Origin: Maridesulfovibrio frigidus DSM 17176
Lineage (GTDB): Bacteria; Desulfobacterota; Desulfovibrionia; Desulfovibrionales; Desulfovibrionaceae
DNA: 64,000 nt
Reading direction: 5' to 3'
Assembly: GCF_000711735.1 (NCBI RefSeq)
Contig: NZ_JONL01000008.1
Location: 62,001-126,000 of the forward strand
Of the stretch, positions 19,226 to 34,200 are shown one piece after another. Position numbers and translations under genes: made by a program. Numbering within the stretch: the stretch's first letter is position 1; each line of letters begins with the position of its first letter. The notes beneath the pieces are model-generated. The model was not told where the DNA came from, ran no database searches, and worked only from the letters and a program-made list of their open reading frames with translations.

Positions 19226-22200
19226 TAAACTTGATGAATATAAATGTGATTTTTTGCCTGTGATCAGTTATCTGAAATGAGCCTATGTATTGTTTTCTTT
19301 TTGATTTGCCCTCTTATAGAAAACGTTTGGCTAATTAACAGATAGAGAGGTTCAAATATGAAATTAAAGTATCTGATTCTGATTGTTGTGCTGATGGCTG
19401 GGATGACTGCCTGTTCTCAATCTAGAGGCGGAAGGTCTGGCGGCCGTGACGAGGGAGGACCTCCTCCTGACCGGAAGCAAGAGTTGCAGACTCCAGATGA
19501 AAAAATAACCGTTTTGACTAAGCGGCTTAATCTGACAAGCGATCAAGTTGAGCAAATTAGGCCCGTTCTGAAAGAAGAGTACGATGAGCTTAAAAAGATT
19601 GAAGAAAGTGATGAAGACTCTAAGGACATTGAGAAGAGACGATCTGACATAGATTGGATCATTTATAAAAAAATGAATAAGATTCTGACAGAAGAACAGA
19701 TGTATCTTTACCTTCAGTATGTTGAATCTCAGAAGAAAACGGAGACCTCTTCCGGGAAATCCGGGCGCGGGGGGTCTGGTGGTGGACGTGGTGGCCCTCC
19801 CGGTGGCGGTGGGGGAAGGTTTTAGTAGTTAAATATCAGCGGCAGCCAGCGTCACAAGAGTGATGTTGGCTGCCGTTTTTTGTAAGACTTTTTTTGAGCA
19901 TTTCCCCGTCTTAGCGAACCAGATTCTGCAAAAATTCCTTCTGAGTATCTTTGGGCGAATAGCCAAAATATCTCTTAAATTCTCGGCTGAATTGTGACGT
20001 GGACTCATACCCGACCATGTGGGCGGTTACGTTGGCCTGCAGTCCTTGATTTGCTAATAACAGCCTGGCCTTATCGAGCCTTATTCGTTTCAGATATTGT
20101 AGCGGGGAATAGGTCGTTACTGTTTTGAAGTGGTCGTGAAATGAACGCACGCTCATGTTCGCCTTTTCAGCTAAATTAGTAACATCCAGTGATGCGGAGC
20201 AGTCCTCATGTATAATTCGCAGCGCTTTTGCTATTTTTGCATATGAACTTTTCCCTCTGGCGGCAGAAGCGAGAATGTGTCCATTGCTGCCCATCAGAGT
20301 GCGGTAATAGAGCTCCCGCAACGTTTGCTTACCTAGTACGTCTGCGTCTTTTTTTTCTCTAAGTGAGTTGAGCAAGCGTAACGTCGGTTCAAGAATATCT
20401 TCCGTCAGATCTTCCAGATACGCTCCAGGGTTGGGGGCGAGAGCTACGCTCGATGCTGTAAATTTTTCCCCGAGCTGGTCAAGAATGTCCTGCACGATAA
20501 TGTAGTCTACGGAAATAGTGATCCCGAAAAAGGGATTGTCATGAGTTGCGTAGGTTTCACATTCGAAGGGCATTATGGTCGGTACTACCAAAAAATGATT
20601 GGGATCGTAAGTGAGCGTTTTCCCTTTTAGGCTAACGTCTTTGCTTCCGCGAACAATAATGCAAAGGCATTGATTGTAGAGAAGTGGAATATCGAGATAG
20701 TTATTTTCTGCCCTGAACAAGCTGACTTCACTTAAATGAGTATCTGAATACCCTTCTTTCGGGGTCATATCACTTACCATTTTTTCAATATCTTCTATTA
20801 TATCTGTTCTCTTCATAATCTTTAAGCTCTATTTATTCATACAATTTTATTTGCAGCGGTAGTTGTGTTCTGTTTTGAGCGTTGGACCATTTTTGTCATA
20901 TTGCACAATTAGGCTATTCTTATGCAGAAATAGGCCTTCAATGAAATGTCGCCATACTGTAAAGTATATTGGTTATAGTTGCGAAAGCTATGCCGTACGC
21001 ACTTGCTTATCGTAGCTTTTTTCATCAGAGGTAAATTCTTTGATACGCTAAAAATATAAGTAATAAAAGTATAAATCATTTTGCGGGAATTCTATGAACT
21101 TATTGCATGTCGATATGACAACAGGCCTAGTTACTGAAGGCCCCCCTCCGAAACGTTATGAAAGCTTTGGTGGGCGCGGTTTGACTTCAGCCATGATCAG
21201 CAATCTTGTTCCACCGGATTGTGACCCTTTCGGTGCGGAAAATCTTTTAATTTTTGCTCCCGGATTTCTCGGAGGTACTCCCTTTGCTAATTCTGGGCGT
21301 CTTTCTGTAGGAGCAAAGAGTCCCCTCACTGGCGGTATCAAAGAGAGTAATGTCGGTGGTACAATGGCTAAGGCTATTTCAAATCATGGGATTGATGCCG
21401 TTGTGGTCAGAGGTAAGGCTCCTGAAGGAACTTTGTATCATTTAGTGATAGATGAGAATGGCAAGGGTACGCTTATTGATGCCGGAGATTGCCGCGGGAT
21501 GCGCAATTATGAATTGGCAGAACTTTTATTGAGTAAATTGGGTGAAAACAACGCTATCTCGTCCATTGGGCCGGCTGGTGAAATGATGCTGACAAGTGCA
21601 TCAATTCAGACAACTGATACCGATGGGCATCCAAGCAGGGCCGCAGGGCGCGGTGGACTAGGGGCTGTCATGGGTGCCAAAGGGCTTAAGGCTCTTGTCG
21701 TTTCAAAAAGTGGCAGACAATCAAAAGATATAAAGCAAGTTGATGATTTTAATGATGCTTCAAAACGATTCGCATCTGCTGTTGTAAAAGACGGATGGAG
21801 CGGACAGGTTTTGCCGCAGTTTGGTACTGCAAGCATTCTTGCAAATACCAATGCTGCCGGAGCCTTGCCGACTCGTAATGCGCGGCAGGGCAGCTTCGAG
21901 GGAGCTGATAAAATTGATGGGAATATTTTAGCGGAAACTATCCGTGAACGTGGTGGCAAGACTGCGCATAAAGGGTGCAGCCAGTGCGTTATAAAGTGTT
22001 CCAATATTTATGTGGATGAAGCTGGCAAACCTATTACATCCGCTCTCGAATATGAGACTCTATGGGCTATGGGTGCAATGATCTGTAATGACGATTTGGA
22101 TAGCATCGCCCGTCTTGATTTTCTTTGCGATGATATAGGCCTTGATACCATGAACACTGGAACCGCTATAGCTGTTGCAATGGATTCAGGACATATCTCT

Positions 22201-25200
22201 TTTGGTGATTCTAAAGGCGCCATCGCATTAGTGGAAAGTGTAGCAGAAGGAACCGAAATGGGACTGCTTATCGGTGCAGGTCCGGATGCTGTGGGGAAAT
22301 ATTTTGGAAACCCCAGAGTACCTGCTGTTAAAGGTCAGAGCATCGCAGGATATGATCCCCGCGCCATGCCCGGTATGGGCGTGACTTATGCCACGTCTCC
22401 TATGGGAGCGGATCATACCGCTGGTTTTATAGGGGGCGCTAGTGGGGCAGCAGACATGTTGATGGGCATGTCAAAGTCCTCTCAGATTCATGCCGCTGCG
22501 CTGGATTGCTCCGGTGTGTGCATGTTTGCGCAGTCTGGTGGTTTGCATACTATTTTTGAGGCTATTACAGCTTTAACTGGAAAGCCGTTTGGCAATAGTG
22601 AGTGGACAGAATTGGGAACTAATTGTCTGTCCGCAGAGATCGATTTTAATCATCGCGCTGGGCTAACTGAAGAGTTCGACAGGTTACCAGTCTTTTTTCA
22701 TGAGGAACCTTTGCTACCGACTCAGAGTGAACTTTCTTATAATGTGGATGATTTGTGCGGGACATTTGCTTCAATCAGAGCGTCGGCAGGGGGTCTGTAA
22801 TGAAAAAGGTTGAGCCATATTCAGGGTTTGAGCAAGGACCAATCCGTCCTCCAAGTGAGGCCGGTAGTCTTCTTTTGCGCTTAACCCGCAATTGTCCATG
22901 GAATCATTGTACCTTTTGCTCTTTGTACAAAGGGACGAAGTTTACACTGCGGCCTGTCGAACATGTACTGCAAGATATTGATACTGTGCACCGTGCTGTG
23001 GAATTGATTTTGGAGGCTCAAAGCGAAACCGGCGGTATTCCATATAGCCGAATGGCGTCTCTTGGACAGGATGGTGGTATTGATAGGCAGGCTTTTCATG
23101 CTGCACAAAATTTTATTGCAAACGGTATGAAGTCTATTTTTCTGCAAGATGGCAACAGCTTGATCATGAAAGTTGATGATCTTGTGCAGATTCTTGAGCA
23201 CATCAAAAAAGCCTTTCCGGCTGTCGATAGAGTTACTTCATATGCACGTTCGCAAAGTGTCGCAAAAATCAGTGATGAGGATCTTTTTCGTATTGCTAGT
23301 GCTGGCCTGAATAGAATTCACATAGGCATGGAATCCGGCTCGGATAAGGTGCTGAAAAGTGTCAAAAAAGGGGTCGACAAAGCAGCGCAAATTTTGGCTG
23401 GGCAAAAGTTAAAGCGCGCTGGAATAGAGTTGTCTGAGTATTTTATGCCTGGGCTTGGCGGTAGAAATCTTTCCCGTGAAAATGCGCTTGAAACGGCTGA
23501 ATCCATGAACCAGATTAATCCTGATTTTATTCGTTTGCGGACTTTGGCTCTGCCGAATGCAACACCGCTTGCCGCAAGTCATGAAGCAGGTGAATTTGAT
23601 AAAATGGGTGATGTTGAAACTGCTCAGGAATTACTTTTATTTCTAGAGTCTCTGGAGGGTATAACCTCTACCGTAAAAAGTGATCACATCCTCAATCTTT
23701 TTTCCGAGGTGGAAGGTACTCTTCCTGCTGACAAAGAAAAGATGATGGCGCCGATTCGTGATTTTTTAAAAATGTCCCCACGCGATCAGATGGTTTATTG
23801 CATCGGCAGAAGAACTCATTCCCTGTCACGGCTGGTTGACTTAAGTGATCCTGTCAGACGTATTCATGCAGAGCGAACCTGCGTTGAGCTTGGTGCAAAT
23901 GTTGAAAAAATGGACGAAATTATCGATTCCATTATGAAACGTTTTATCTAGCAGATAGTAAATTTATCCTTCGCAAACAACTTGGTTACGACCAGCTTTT
24001 TTAGCATCATAGAGCCGTTTGTCCGCGATTCTAAGCATTGTATCACCTGCCAATAAATCGCACTCATCCGAGTTTGCAACTCCGGCACTTATGGTGACTT
24101 TAATTTCGCCATTGGTCGTTAGAATATTAGACTCAGCGCAACCTATGCGCATGCGTTCGGCCACGATCATGGCATCTTCTTTTTTCGATCCGGGCATCAG
24201 AATTGCGAATTCTTCTCCGCCATATCTGCAGACTATGTCTGCACCTCGTCTTGAGTTCTCGAGCAGAATATTTGCGACTTGTTTAAGAGCTTCATCACCT
24301 GTGGCGTGCCCATAGGAATCGTTAACAAGTTTAAAATGATCAATATCTACCATAATAACAGAAAGATCTCCGCCCCTGCGTTTAATTCTTTGCACTTCCT
24401 CATCAAGTCTTATAAAGAGATAGCGGCGCATGTATAGCCCTGTAAGACTATCTTCGATTGTCAGTCTGAAAAGTTCTGAGTTTTCGTATGAAATGGCGGC
24501 GACTGTTGAAATTATTCCAAGTTGAAATAGCTCGGCAATAGACCATGGTTTGTCGTTTTTACGGTAAAGCGTAACGAATCCCTTAACTAGGTCACGCGAT
24601 CCAACTAGCGGAATGCATAGACAGGTTTCAGGACATTCTGCACAGCTGTCTCCGGGAAGTGGGTACTTAGACCCTTCGAGCTTTGGTCTGGTCACAGGAG
24701 CACGGCTTTTAGCTGCCTCTTCCATTGCCTTGGTCATGGGTATTTGCTCGTTAGGAAAAGTCCTTTCGAGATCTAGAGACGCAGCATATATGAATAAATC
24801 GCCCTTTCTGTCATACCCTAGGATTGCTGCATCTTTGCACGATCCAAGATCGCAGAATGCTTCTAATGTGCGGTCTAGCAGGGTGTCTTTATCCAGTTCC
24901 ATAGCTAGAAGCCTGGTGGCGAAATTTACGGTTAACAGCGTTGCATCGAAATCAAATTTGTCCATGCTCATGGTAGAAATCTTCTATGATTTGACCTTTT
25001 TGAAGGTCGTTAAATATATTTTAAGAATATGAAATGTAAGTTATCACTTTAATAATTGAAGATTTGTAATACGGCAACTTTATTTTGGAAGTAAAAAAGC
25101 CCCCGTCAGACTCGTATAGGAACTGACGGGGGCTTTTGAATTACTTTGGGATTGTTGCTAGAGCTCTACTTTTAAACGTTCAGCAATAGTCTTGGCAGCT

Positions 25201-28200
25201 TTTCTTCCTGCGCCCATGGCAGAAATAACGGTAGCTGAACCGCCGACGATATCGCCTCCGGCAAAGACGTTAGGGATTGAAGTTTCACCTGTTTCAGGAT
25301 TCGCATCAATGTAGCCTCGTTCGCTTAGTTTAAGGCCCGGAGTTGCTTCAAGAAGCACGGGGTTGGCCCCTGTTCCTACAGCTAAGATAACCATATCGAC
25401 TTCAAGCTCTTTGGTTTTACCTTCAACCGCAACGGGTCTGCGACGGCCTGAATCGTCCGGTTCGCCAAGTTCCATCACCTGAAGAGTCATGGATTTAACG
25501 TGTGAGTTTTCATCACCGTTAATGGCTATTGGAGAAGTGAGAAGCTCGAGTTGAACTCCTTCTTCGATTGCGTGGTGGAGCTCTTCGAGTCTGGCAGGCA
25601 TTTCGTCCTGAGTACGACGGTAGGTGATGTACACATTTTCCGCGCCAAGCCTGAGAGCTGTGCGTGCTGCGTCCATGGCAACGTTTCCGCCGCCGACGAC
25701 TGCAACATTGCGCGGTCTAGGGGCAGGGGTGTCGTAATTCGGGAAGTCATATGCGCGCCCTAAGTTGATGCGGGTTAAATACTCGTTTGAGGAGTAAACT
25801 CCGACAAGGTTTTCACCCGGTATGTTTAGGAACCAAGGAAGGCCCGCTCCAACACCGATGAATACTGCATCGAATCCGTCATCAATAAGGTCCTGAATAG
25901 TAATAGTTTTACCACCGACCCAGTTGGGCAGAAAGGTAACACCTTTGGCCCATAGTGCTCCGACTTCGCGGGCAACAACGGCCTTAGGAAGTCTGAACTC
26001 AGGGATACCGTAAACAAGAACTCCGCCTATTTCGTGCAGAGCTTCATATACTGTTACCGGTACGCCTCTAGCCGCCAGATATCCGGCAACAGTCAGGCTG
26101 GATGGACCAGAGCCAATGCAGGCCACTTTCACCTGATCATTTGGAAGGCTACATGCTGTATGTCCAGTAATCATTTCACAAGCTGAGTCACTGTCAAAAG
26201 TGTCAGCTACGTACCTTTCAATACGTCCGATTGCGACCGGCTCATGTTTTTTGCCAAGAATACAGGACCCTTCACACTGGCTTTCCTGAGGACAGACACG
26301 TCCACAGACAGCAGGCAGGGCATTGGTTTCTTTAAGTACTCTATATGCAGAAGGAACATCACCTGCGGCCATATGTCCCACGAAGCTTTTGATGTCGATT
26401 TCGACAGGGCAACCTTTCTGACAGAGCGGAACCTTGCATTGAATGCAGCGGTTTGCTTCTTCGATAGCCTGTTCGCGGGTATAACCCAGCGCGACTTCTT
26501 TGAAGTTTTTGTTACGCACATCAGCTGGCTGTTCCGGCATCGGGGTACGGACTGGATTAAATTTCTTTTTACTCGCCATGCTCCCTCCTGAACAAGTCCA
26601 TTGATTCGTTCTCTTGGTTTTTGTACTGAGCGAGGCGCATTCTGAGTTCGTTGAAATCGACTTTGTGGCCGTCAAATTCCGGGCCGTCCACGCATGCAAA
26701 GCGGGTTTCTCCACCAACATTACAACGACAAGCTCCGCACATACCCACGCCGTCAACCATGATAGAGTTCAGACTTACAACAGTTCTGACTCCGAAAGGT
26801 TTGGTTACATTAGCAACGGCTTCCATCATAGGAACCGGGCCGATGGCGACAACTTCGGTTACGTCTTTGTCTTTTTCCAGACGTTCGCGCAGAACATCCG
26901 TTACGAATCCCTTATGTCCGGAACTTCCATCATCAGTAGCGATAAGGAGTTCAGGACAGAATCCGCCGAGTTCGTCACAGAAAAGAAGCAGGTCTTTACT
27001 ACGTGCGCCGACAATGGCGACAACGTGGTTGCCAGCTTTATGGTGGCCCTTAGCAATATGGTGCATGGCTGCGATTCCGGTTCCGCCGCCAACACAGATA
27101 ACTGTGCCGCACTTTTCAATGTGAGTCGGTTTTCCGAGAGGTCCGCAGACATCAAGGATGATCTCACCTTCTTTTAATGTTTCTAGAAGAGCCGAACTTT
27201 TACCCACGACAAGGTAAACAATAGTGATAGTTCCAGCTTCCGGGTCCGTATCAGCGATAGTAAGAGGAACGCGTTCCCCTTTGTCATGGATACGAAGAAT
27301 TACGAAATTTCCCGGTTTTGCCTTTTTGGCAATTTGTGGAGCTTCGATAACCAGCAAGCTTGTCTGCCCTGGAATCAAAGCTTTTTTCTGAAGAATTTTG
27401 TTGCTCATAGTCTCCTACATCGCTTAAGTTTTGGGGAAGATAAATCTTTGGACCTCGGAAAGCAAGGTTCTAAGTTTTGCTACTCTTGCCAAACCTGATT
27501 CAACGTATTATGTTTAGAACAGTTGATCAGAAAGAAATTTCAGTTGCTTCCACGGATGGAAGCCGAAAATCCCACGTATCCTTCATGGATGATTGCGGCA
27601 GAGCCGCAGGATCGCCGGATTGCCAGTGATGGCTGTCAGGCTTTTTTTGTGAACGTGGATCGGTTTCAAGTGTGGAGTACGGTATGCGTATAGCATCACA
27701 AGGTATAAATATATATGCTGAAAACGGGCGAAATGAGCTTGCAAAGACGGAAAACACGTCTGAAAGCGTACAAGCACGTGTAAAGACGCGCAGTTTTGGG
27801 TTCAGTTTAGGCAAGTTTGGGGTAAACTTCACAGCAAAGGACCTCGAGTTTGAACCAAGTGAAGCTGAAAGCTCCTCACAGGCGTTTCGTTCAAATGCAT
27901 ATCCTCGAGCTCAGAGCGAAGAGCAGCATGTTCAAGATGTTGCTAAGTATCTTTCGCAAACTCAAATTACTCGTTCCGAGGATTCCACCACATCTATTCC
28001 CGGTAATTCCAGCTACAGGCTCAGTAGAGCCATTTCTGCTTATAGTGAGCAGTCCGGTGCGCTTAATCACTCACTCCCAGGGAGTGTGCTGGGTAAAGTT
28101 TAAAAAATCAAGTCTGTTACAATTTTATTGTTCAAACTAAAATTTTATTAAAGTGTGATCTTTGCCTGTTTTTTCGCAACAGATACTTTTGCATAAAAAG

Positions 28201-31200
28201 CAAAAAGCAGAGTGCTAATCAGCGTCTTTTGTGGGAATACTGTCTTTCTGTGTATTATAGTTTGATGGGTCAATCAACTCTTTCCGTGAAAAATATCATA
28301 CTAAATATATCTGGTACCTTAGACTAAATTTTTTTATTTATTTAATATCAATGATAATAATGCTTTGTTTGATTGGGATTCATTACGTATTAGACAGGAT
28401 TGAACAAATACCGTAATAAGATCTCCCTTAGTCCACATTTTTGTGGCGAATCATAACGTTAAATATAAGGAGCCGGCAGTTCTATTAATATGAACGTCGA
28501 CCGTTTATTATATGGCAAAATTAGAAAATATACGAAATTTCAGCATCATAGCTCATATCGATCATGGTAAGTCCACCCTTGCGGATAGAATCCTTGAGAT
28601 TACTGGTCTTGTTGGGGATCGCGATAAAAAAGCACAATATTTGGATAAAATGGATCTTGAGCGTGAGCGCGGGATTACAATTAAAGCTCAGAGTGTTCGC
28701 ATTCCTTACAAATCGAAGAACGGTGAGGATTATATTCTCAACCTGATTGATACTCCCGGACACGTTGACTTCAGTTACGAAGTTTCACGAAGCTTAGCTG
28801 CTTCAGATGGAGCTTTGCTTGTTGTCGATGCAACTCAGGGCGTTGAAGCACAGACTCTTGCTAACGTATTTTTAGCTCTTGATCATGATCTTGAAATCGT
28901 TCCAGTGCTTAACAAGATAGACTTGGCCAGCGCTGATTGTGATAGGGTTGCCGGTGAGATTGAAGAGATTATCGGCCTCGATTGTTCTGATCCTTTGATG
29001 ATCAGTGCCAAGACCGGACTTAACGTGGATACCGTGCTTGAAGCGGTTGTTAACCAGCTTCCTCCGCCTGAAGGCGATGCTAGTAAGCCTCTTAAAGCTC
29101 TTATTTTCGACTCGTGGTATGACTCATATCAGGGCGTGGTTGTTCTTTTCCGTGTTTTGGATGGAACAATTAAAAAGGGCGATAAGATTCAAATTTTCTC
29201 TTCAAAGCTGGTTTTTGATGTAACGACTTTAGGCGTTTATTCTCCTGAAGCAGTGAATATGAAAAGTCTCAGTGCCGGAGACGTTGGGTTTTTATGCGCC
29301 AGCATGAAAGAGCTGACTGATGCTCCTGTCGGTGACACAATAACTCTTGCGGAAGATCCCGTTGAAGAGCCTTTCCCGGGCTTTCAGGAAGTTAAGGCGA
29401 TGGTTTTCTGTGGATTGTATCCTGTTGAACCCGCTGAATATGAGCTGCTTAAAGGCTCTCTTGAAAAGCTTCAGCTTAATGATACCGCATTTTCATATGA
29501 AGCAGAGACTTCGACCGCGCTCGGATTTGGTTTCCGCTGTGGCTTCCTTGGGCTTTTGCACATGGAAATTATTCAGGAACGTCTTGAGCGTGAATTTCAG
29601 GCTAAGCTGATTGCAACTGCTCCTTCGGTTATTTATCAGGCTAAGCTTAACAGCGGCGAAGTCATTGAGGTTGATAACCCTAGTAAAATGCCGGAAGCAA
29701 CTGAGCTTGAATCTCTTTCTGAGCCATACTGTCGTTTGGAAATTCATGTTCCTGATGCTTATGTCGGCTCCGTATTGAAACTTTGCGAAGAGAAACGCGG
29801 TATCCAGCAAGACATGCGTTACCTCTCATCCTCACGCGTTATCATAACGTATGAGGTTCCTTTTGCTGAAATTATGTACGATTTCTTCGATAAATTGAAA
29901 TCGCATACAAAAGGTTATGCTTCACTTGATTACGAGATTATTGATTACCGAGTCTCTAACCTTGTTAAGCTGGATATTTTGATTAATACCGAACCTGTGG
30001 ATGCCTTTTCCATAATTGTTCATAAGGACTCAGCCTATACTCATGGTAGGAGCCTTGCATTGAAGCTCAAAAGGGCTATTCCTCGTCAGATGTTTGAAGT
30101 TGTAATTCAGGCTGCAATTGCAAGAAAGATTATTGCAAAAGAACGCGTTGCCCCGTTCAGGAAAAACGTTATTGCCAAGTGTTACGGTGGAGATATTTCC
30201 CGTAAACGCAAACTTCTTGAAAAACAGAAGGAAGGTAAGAAGCGTATGAAGAAGATGGGTAATATTGAAATTCCGCAGGAAGCCTTCCTTGTTGTACTTA
30301 AGGCTGGCGACGATTAGTTTTTATTTTAAACGAATATTTCGCAGGGCAATCCCTCGCGAAGATTTATAAGGACGAATAGTATGAATCCCAAATGGCAGAG
30401 CACTGTAAAAGAGTATATTGAAGCGTTATTTATAGCCCTTCTCTTAGCTCTATTTATTAGAACTTTTATTGTTCAGGCTTTTAAGATTCCTTCCGGTTCC
30501 ATGTTGCAGACTCTTCAAATCGGAGATCATCTGTTAGTTAATAAGTTTACTTATGGCGTGAAAATTCCATTTACTGCCAAAGTGATTATTGAATTGGGCG
30601 ATCCTGAATATAAAGACATTATTGTTTTCAAATACCCCGGAGATCCGAGCAAAGATTATATCAAAAGAGTAATAGGCGTTCCCGGTGATACTGTGGAGAT
30701 TAAAAACAAGAAAGTTTTTGTGAATGGTAATTTGCTTGTAGAGCCTTATACTCAATTTATTGATAATGGCCACGTTTCCACCTTGCGCGATAATATGCCA
30801 CCCAGACATATCCCCGAAGGTGAGTATTTTGTGATGGGTGACAATAGAGACGGCTCAAATGATTCAAGGTTCTGGGGAAATGTTCCGCGCGATAATATTC
30901 TCGGTAAAGCTTGGATCATTTATTGGTCATGGGGCGGACCTGACTCTGTGCGCTGGAATCGTATAGGTAAAATACTTCACTAAGTTTATTTAAGTAGCTT
31001 TAATAGTTATGCTTATTGTTTGAAAGCCCGCCATTTATGGCGGGCTTTCTTTTTTTGACACAGTTTTCTTGTCAGCTATTTAGGTTTCATGCATATTCTA
31101 AGGGTAAGACGCTTAGTCTGGGATATTGGGTAGATTTAATTTTCAATTATTCATTCTTATTTATGATGAATACGGATATTTTATAGTGTTTAATAAGTGT

Positions 31201-34200
31201 GTTATATGTTTATAAAATAAGAATTAAAATTTCAGTTGGATAATAAAAAATAGTAGTTTCTGAAAATATGATCAGGAGTTTTTAAGTGGCAAAAATTGAA
31301 TGGAGCGACTCTTTAAGTCTCGGTATCGGCGAATTGGACGGTCATCACAAAGAACTATTGCGTATAATGAGTATGCTTTTAGATGCCCTGCATAAAAATG
31401 AGAACGAAGATACTATTACGATCTTACTTACGAAACTTCGAGAATATACTATTTACCATTTCAACGCTGAAGAGGCTTTTATGGAGGAGATTCATTATCC
31501 GCTGCGCCTTAAACATGTTCAACGCCACACAGAGCTTAAAAGAAAGGTTAAAGCTCTACAGTATTCGCGTTTTCATCATGAAAATCTGTCATCGGATGAT
31601 TACAAAAAACTTCTTTCGGCATGGTTGCTTGACCATATTTTAGATTATGACTTTAAGGTGGCTAAATATTTGAGTGAGCAGAAGAATAAGCCTGAAGATT
31701 TTAGAGATAAAGTCAAAAAAGAGTGGGCTAAATCGGACAGTAATAAATCGCAGGATCCGGAAAAATCCTCTGATTAAAAATAGGTGTCTAGTAAGTTGTA
31801 GTTGTATAACTTAGGGGCTTATCTTTACAAAATCGCAATGGCTATATAAACAACGTGAAACCTTCATTTTTTAAGGAGCCTACCGTTGATAGCCAAAGTT
31901 TTCTGCGCAGCCCTAATGGGCATTGATGCTTTTAAAGTTGATCTTGAAGTAGATCTTGCCAGACAAGGCATGCCTGCTTTTACCATGGTAGGCCTTGCTG
32001 AAGGAGCTGTTAAAGAGAGTAAGGAAAGAGTTTTCTCTGCCCTGAAGAACAGTGGCTATAGGTTGCCTCCCTCACGAATTACTGTAAATCTTGCTCCTGC
32101 TGATATTCGCAAAGCTGGTTCAGCCTATGATCTTCCGCTTGCTGTTTCATTGCTGGGCGCGGCTGGAGTTGTGGAGCAGAGTGTTCTCGAAGGATGGTTT
32201 CTGGCTGGCGAGCTCTCTCTTAGCGGCGAAGTGAAGCCTGTGCATGGGATACTCTCTTTAGCTCTTGAAGCGCGAAAGAAGGGTGCGAAGGGGCTTATTG
32301 TCTGCACTGCCAATGCTCATGAGGCTGCTGTCGTTGAAGGTCTTGATGTTTACGGAGTTTCGTCTCTTTCTCAGCTTGTGAAATTTTTGATAGGCGAGGA
32401 AGTTCTTGAACCTACTGCTGTGGATACAGAAACTTTGTGGGCAGGTCGCCAGAATTTTGGATTAGATTTTGCCGAAGTAAAAGGGCAGGAGTACGCTAAG
32501 CGTGCCATAGAAATCGGCGCGGCTGGTAATCATAATATTCTTTTTATAGGACCTCCCGGCAGTGGTAAAACCATGCTGGCTCAGAGGATTCCTACAGTTC
32601 TGCCGCCTCTTGTTTTTGAGGAAGCTCTTGAAGTTACAAAGATATATAGTGTGTCAGGTCAGCTTGATCGCGACAAAGCATTGATGGTTATCCGTCCTTT
32701 CCGTTCACCCCATCATACTATTTCAGATGCCGGAATGATCGGCGGCGGAGCTTACCCTAAGCCCGGCGAAGTTTCGCTCGCACATCGCGGTGTGTTGTTT
32801 TTAGATGAATTGCCAGAATTTAAAAAAAATGTGCTTGAAGTGCTTCGTCAACCGCTTGAAGGTGGCGAGGTTACTATTTCGCGCGCCGCAATGTCGTTGT
32901 CGTATCCTGCTGATTTTATGCTTGTAGCGGCGATGAATCCTTGTCCGTGTGGATATTTTACTGATGAACGACATGCCTGTACTTGCACCCCCGTTGCTGT
33001 GCGCAGGTATACTTCTCGTTTATCGGGACCTCTTTTGGATCGCATTGATTTGCAGATTGAAGTTCCAGCGGTAGATTATAAAGATTTGCGCGGTAATAAG
33101 GGACTTGATTCCGCTACTATGCGCGGGAATATTGAGCGGGTTAGAGCTGTTCAAACTGAGCGTTATAAGGATCTTGAGATTCTCACTAACAGTGAACTTT
33201 CAGGTTCATCTCTTGAGAAATTTTGCAAGCTCACTGATACCGAGCACGCATTTCTTGAGCAGGCGGTTCGCAGTCTCGGACTTTCAGCCAGAGCTTACAC
33301 CCGTATACTTCGCATAGCGCGCACTATTGCTGATCTTGGCGGCGATGAATCTCTCAAAGTTGCGCATCTTGCTGAAGCAATAAATTATCGTAGTATGGAT
33401 AGACAGGGGTAGGTCGATTTTGAGGAATAAGTCCTTGTCTTCTTTTATTCCTGCGCTAGTAGGTGCGTTGGTTGGTTTAATTCTTTACACTTTTGTGGGA
33501 TGGTGGGGCTTTTTACTTATATTCCCTTATATTGGTGGCTGTATCACCGTGGGAATATTAGTTGCTAGTAGATTTCAAGGGGCTCAAAAAGATATTGGTC
33601 GAAGAATCGCTATTCTTGCAATTTCACCGATATTTCTAGTCTTTCTGGGATTGTTGCAAAGAGAAAATTTACAACTTGAACAAACCGTTTTTTACGGGGC
33701 ATTATTTTTGAGTTCAGGAATATTTACTCGTGTGCTCATTCATTATGCTGTTGCGAAAGTTTGTGGCCCTTTAATATGGGGACGAGGCTTTTGTGGATGG
33801 GCTTGCTGGACAGCTGCATTTTTAGAATGGCTTCCGATAAAAGACAATGCTCCTATTCCTCCAAAATATACTGCTTTACGATATCCTGTCTTATTTTTAT
33901 CTATTCTCGTTCCACTAATATTCATTTGGACTGGGTATGATTATGTCCGTTATCAAATTGACCCGGCTCAAGGTAAAGCAGACCAATTGATATGGTTCTT
34001 AGCAGGTAATGGAATTTACTATTTGGCGGCTGTAATATTGGCCTTTGTTTTTAGGAAAAAGAGAGCTTTTTGTAAGATTTTATGTCCAGTCTCACTTATA
34101 ATGAAACCTGCATCATCCTTAGCTCGCATCAGAAAACGACCTACGCACAATAAATGTATCAGTTGCAATAAATGCAATGAAATGTGCCCTATGGATGTGG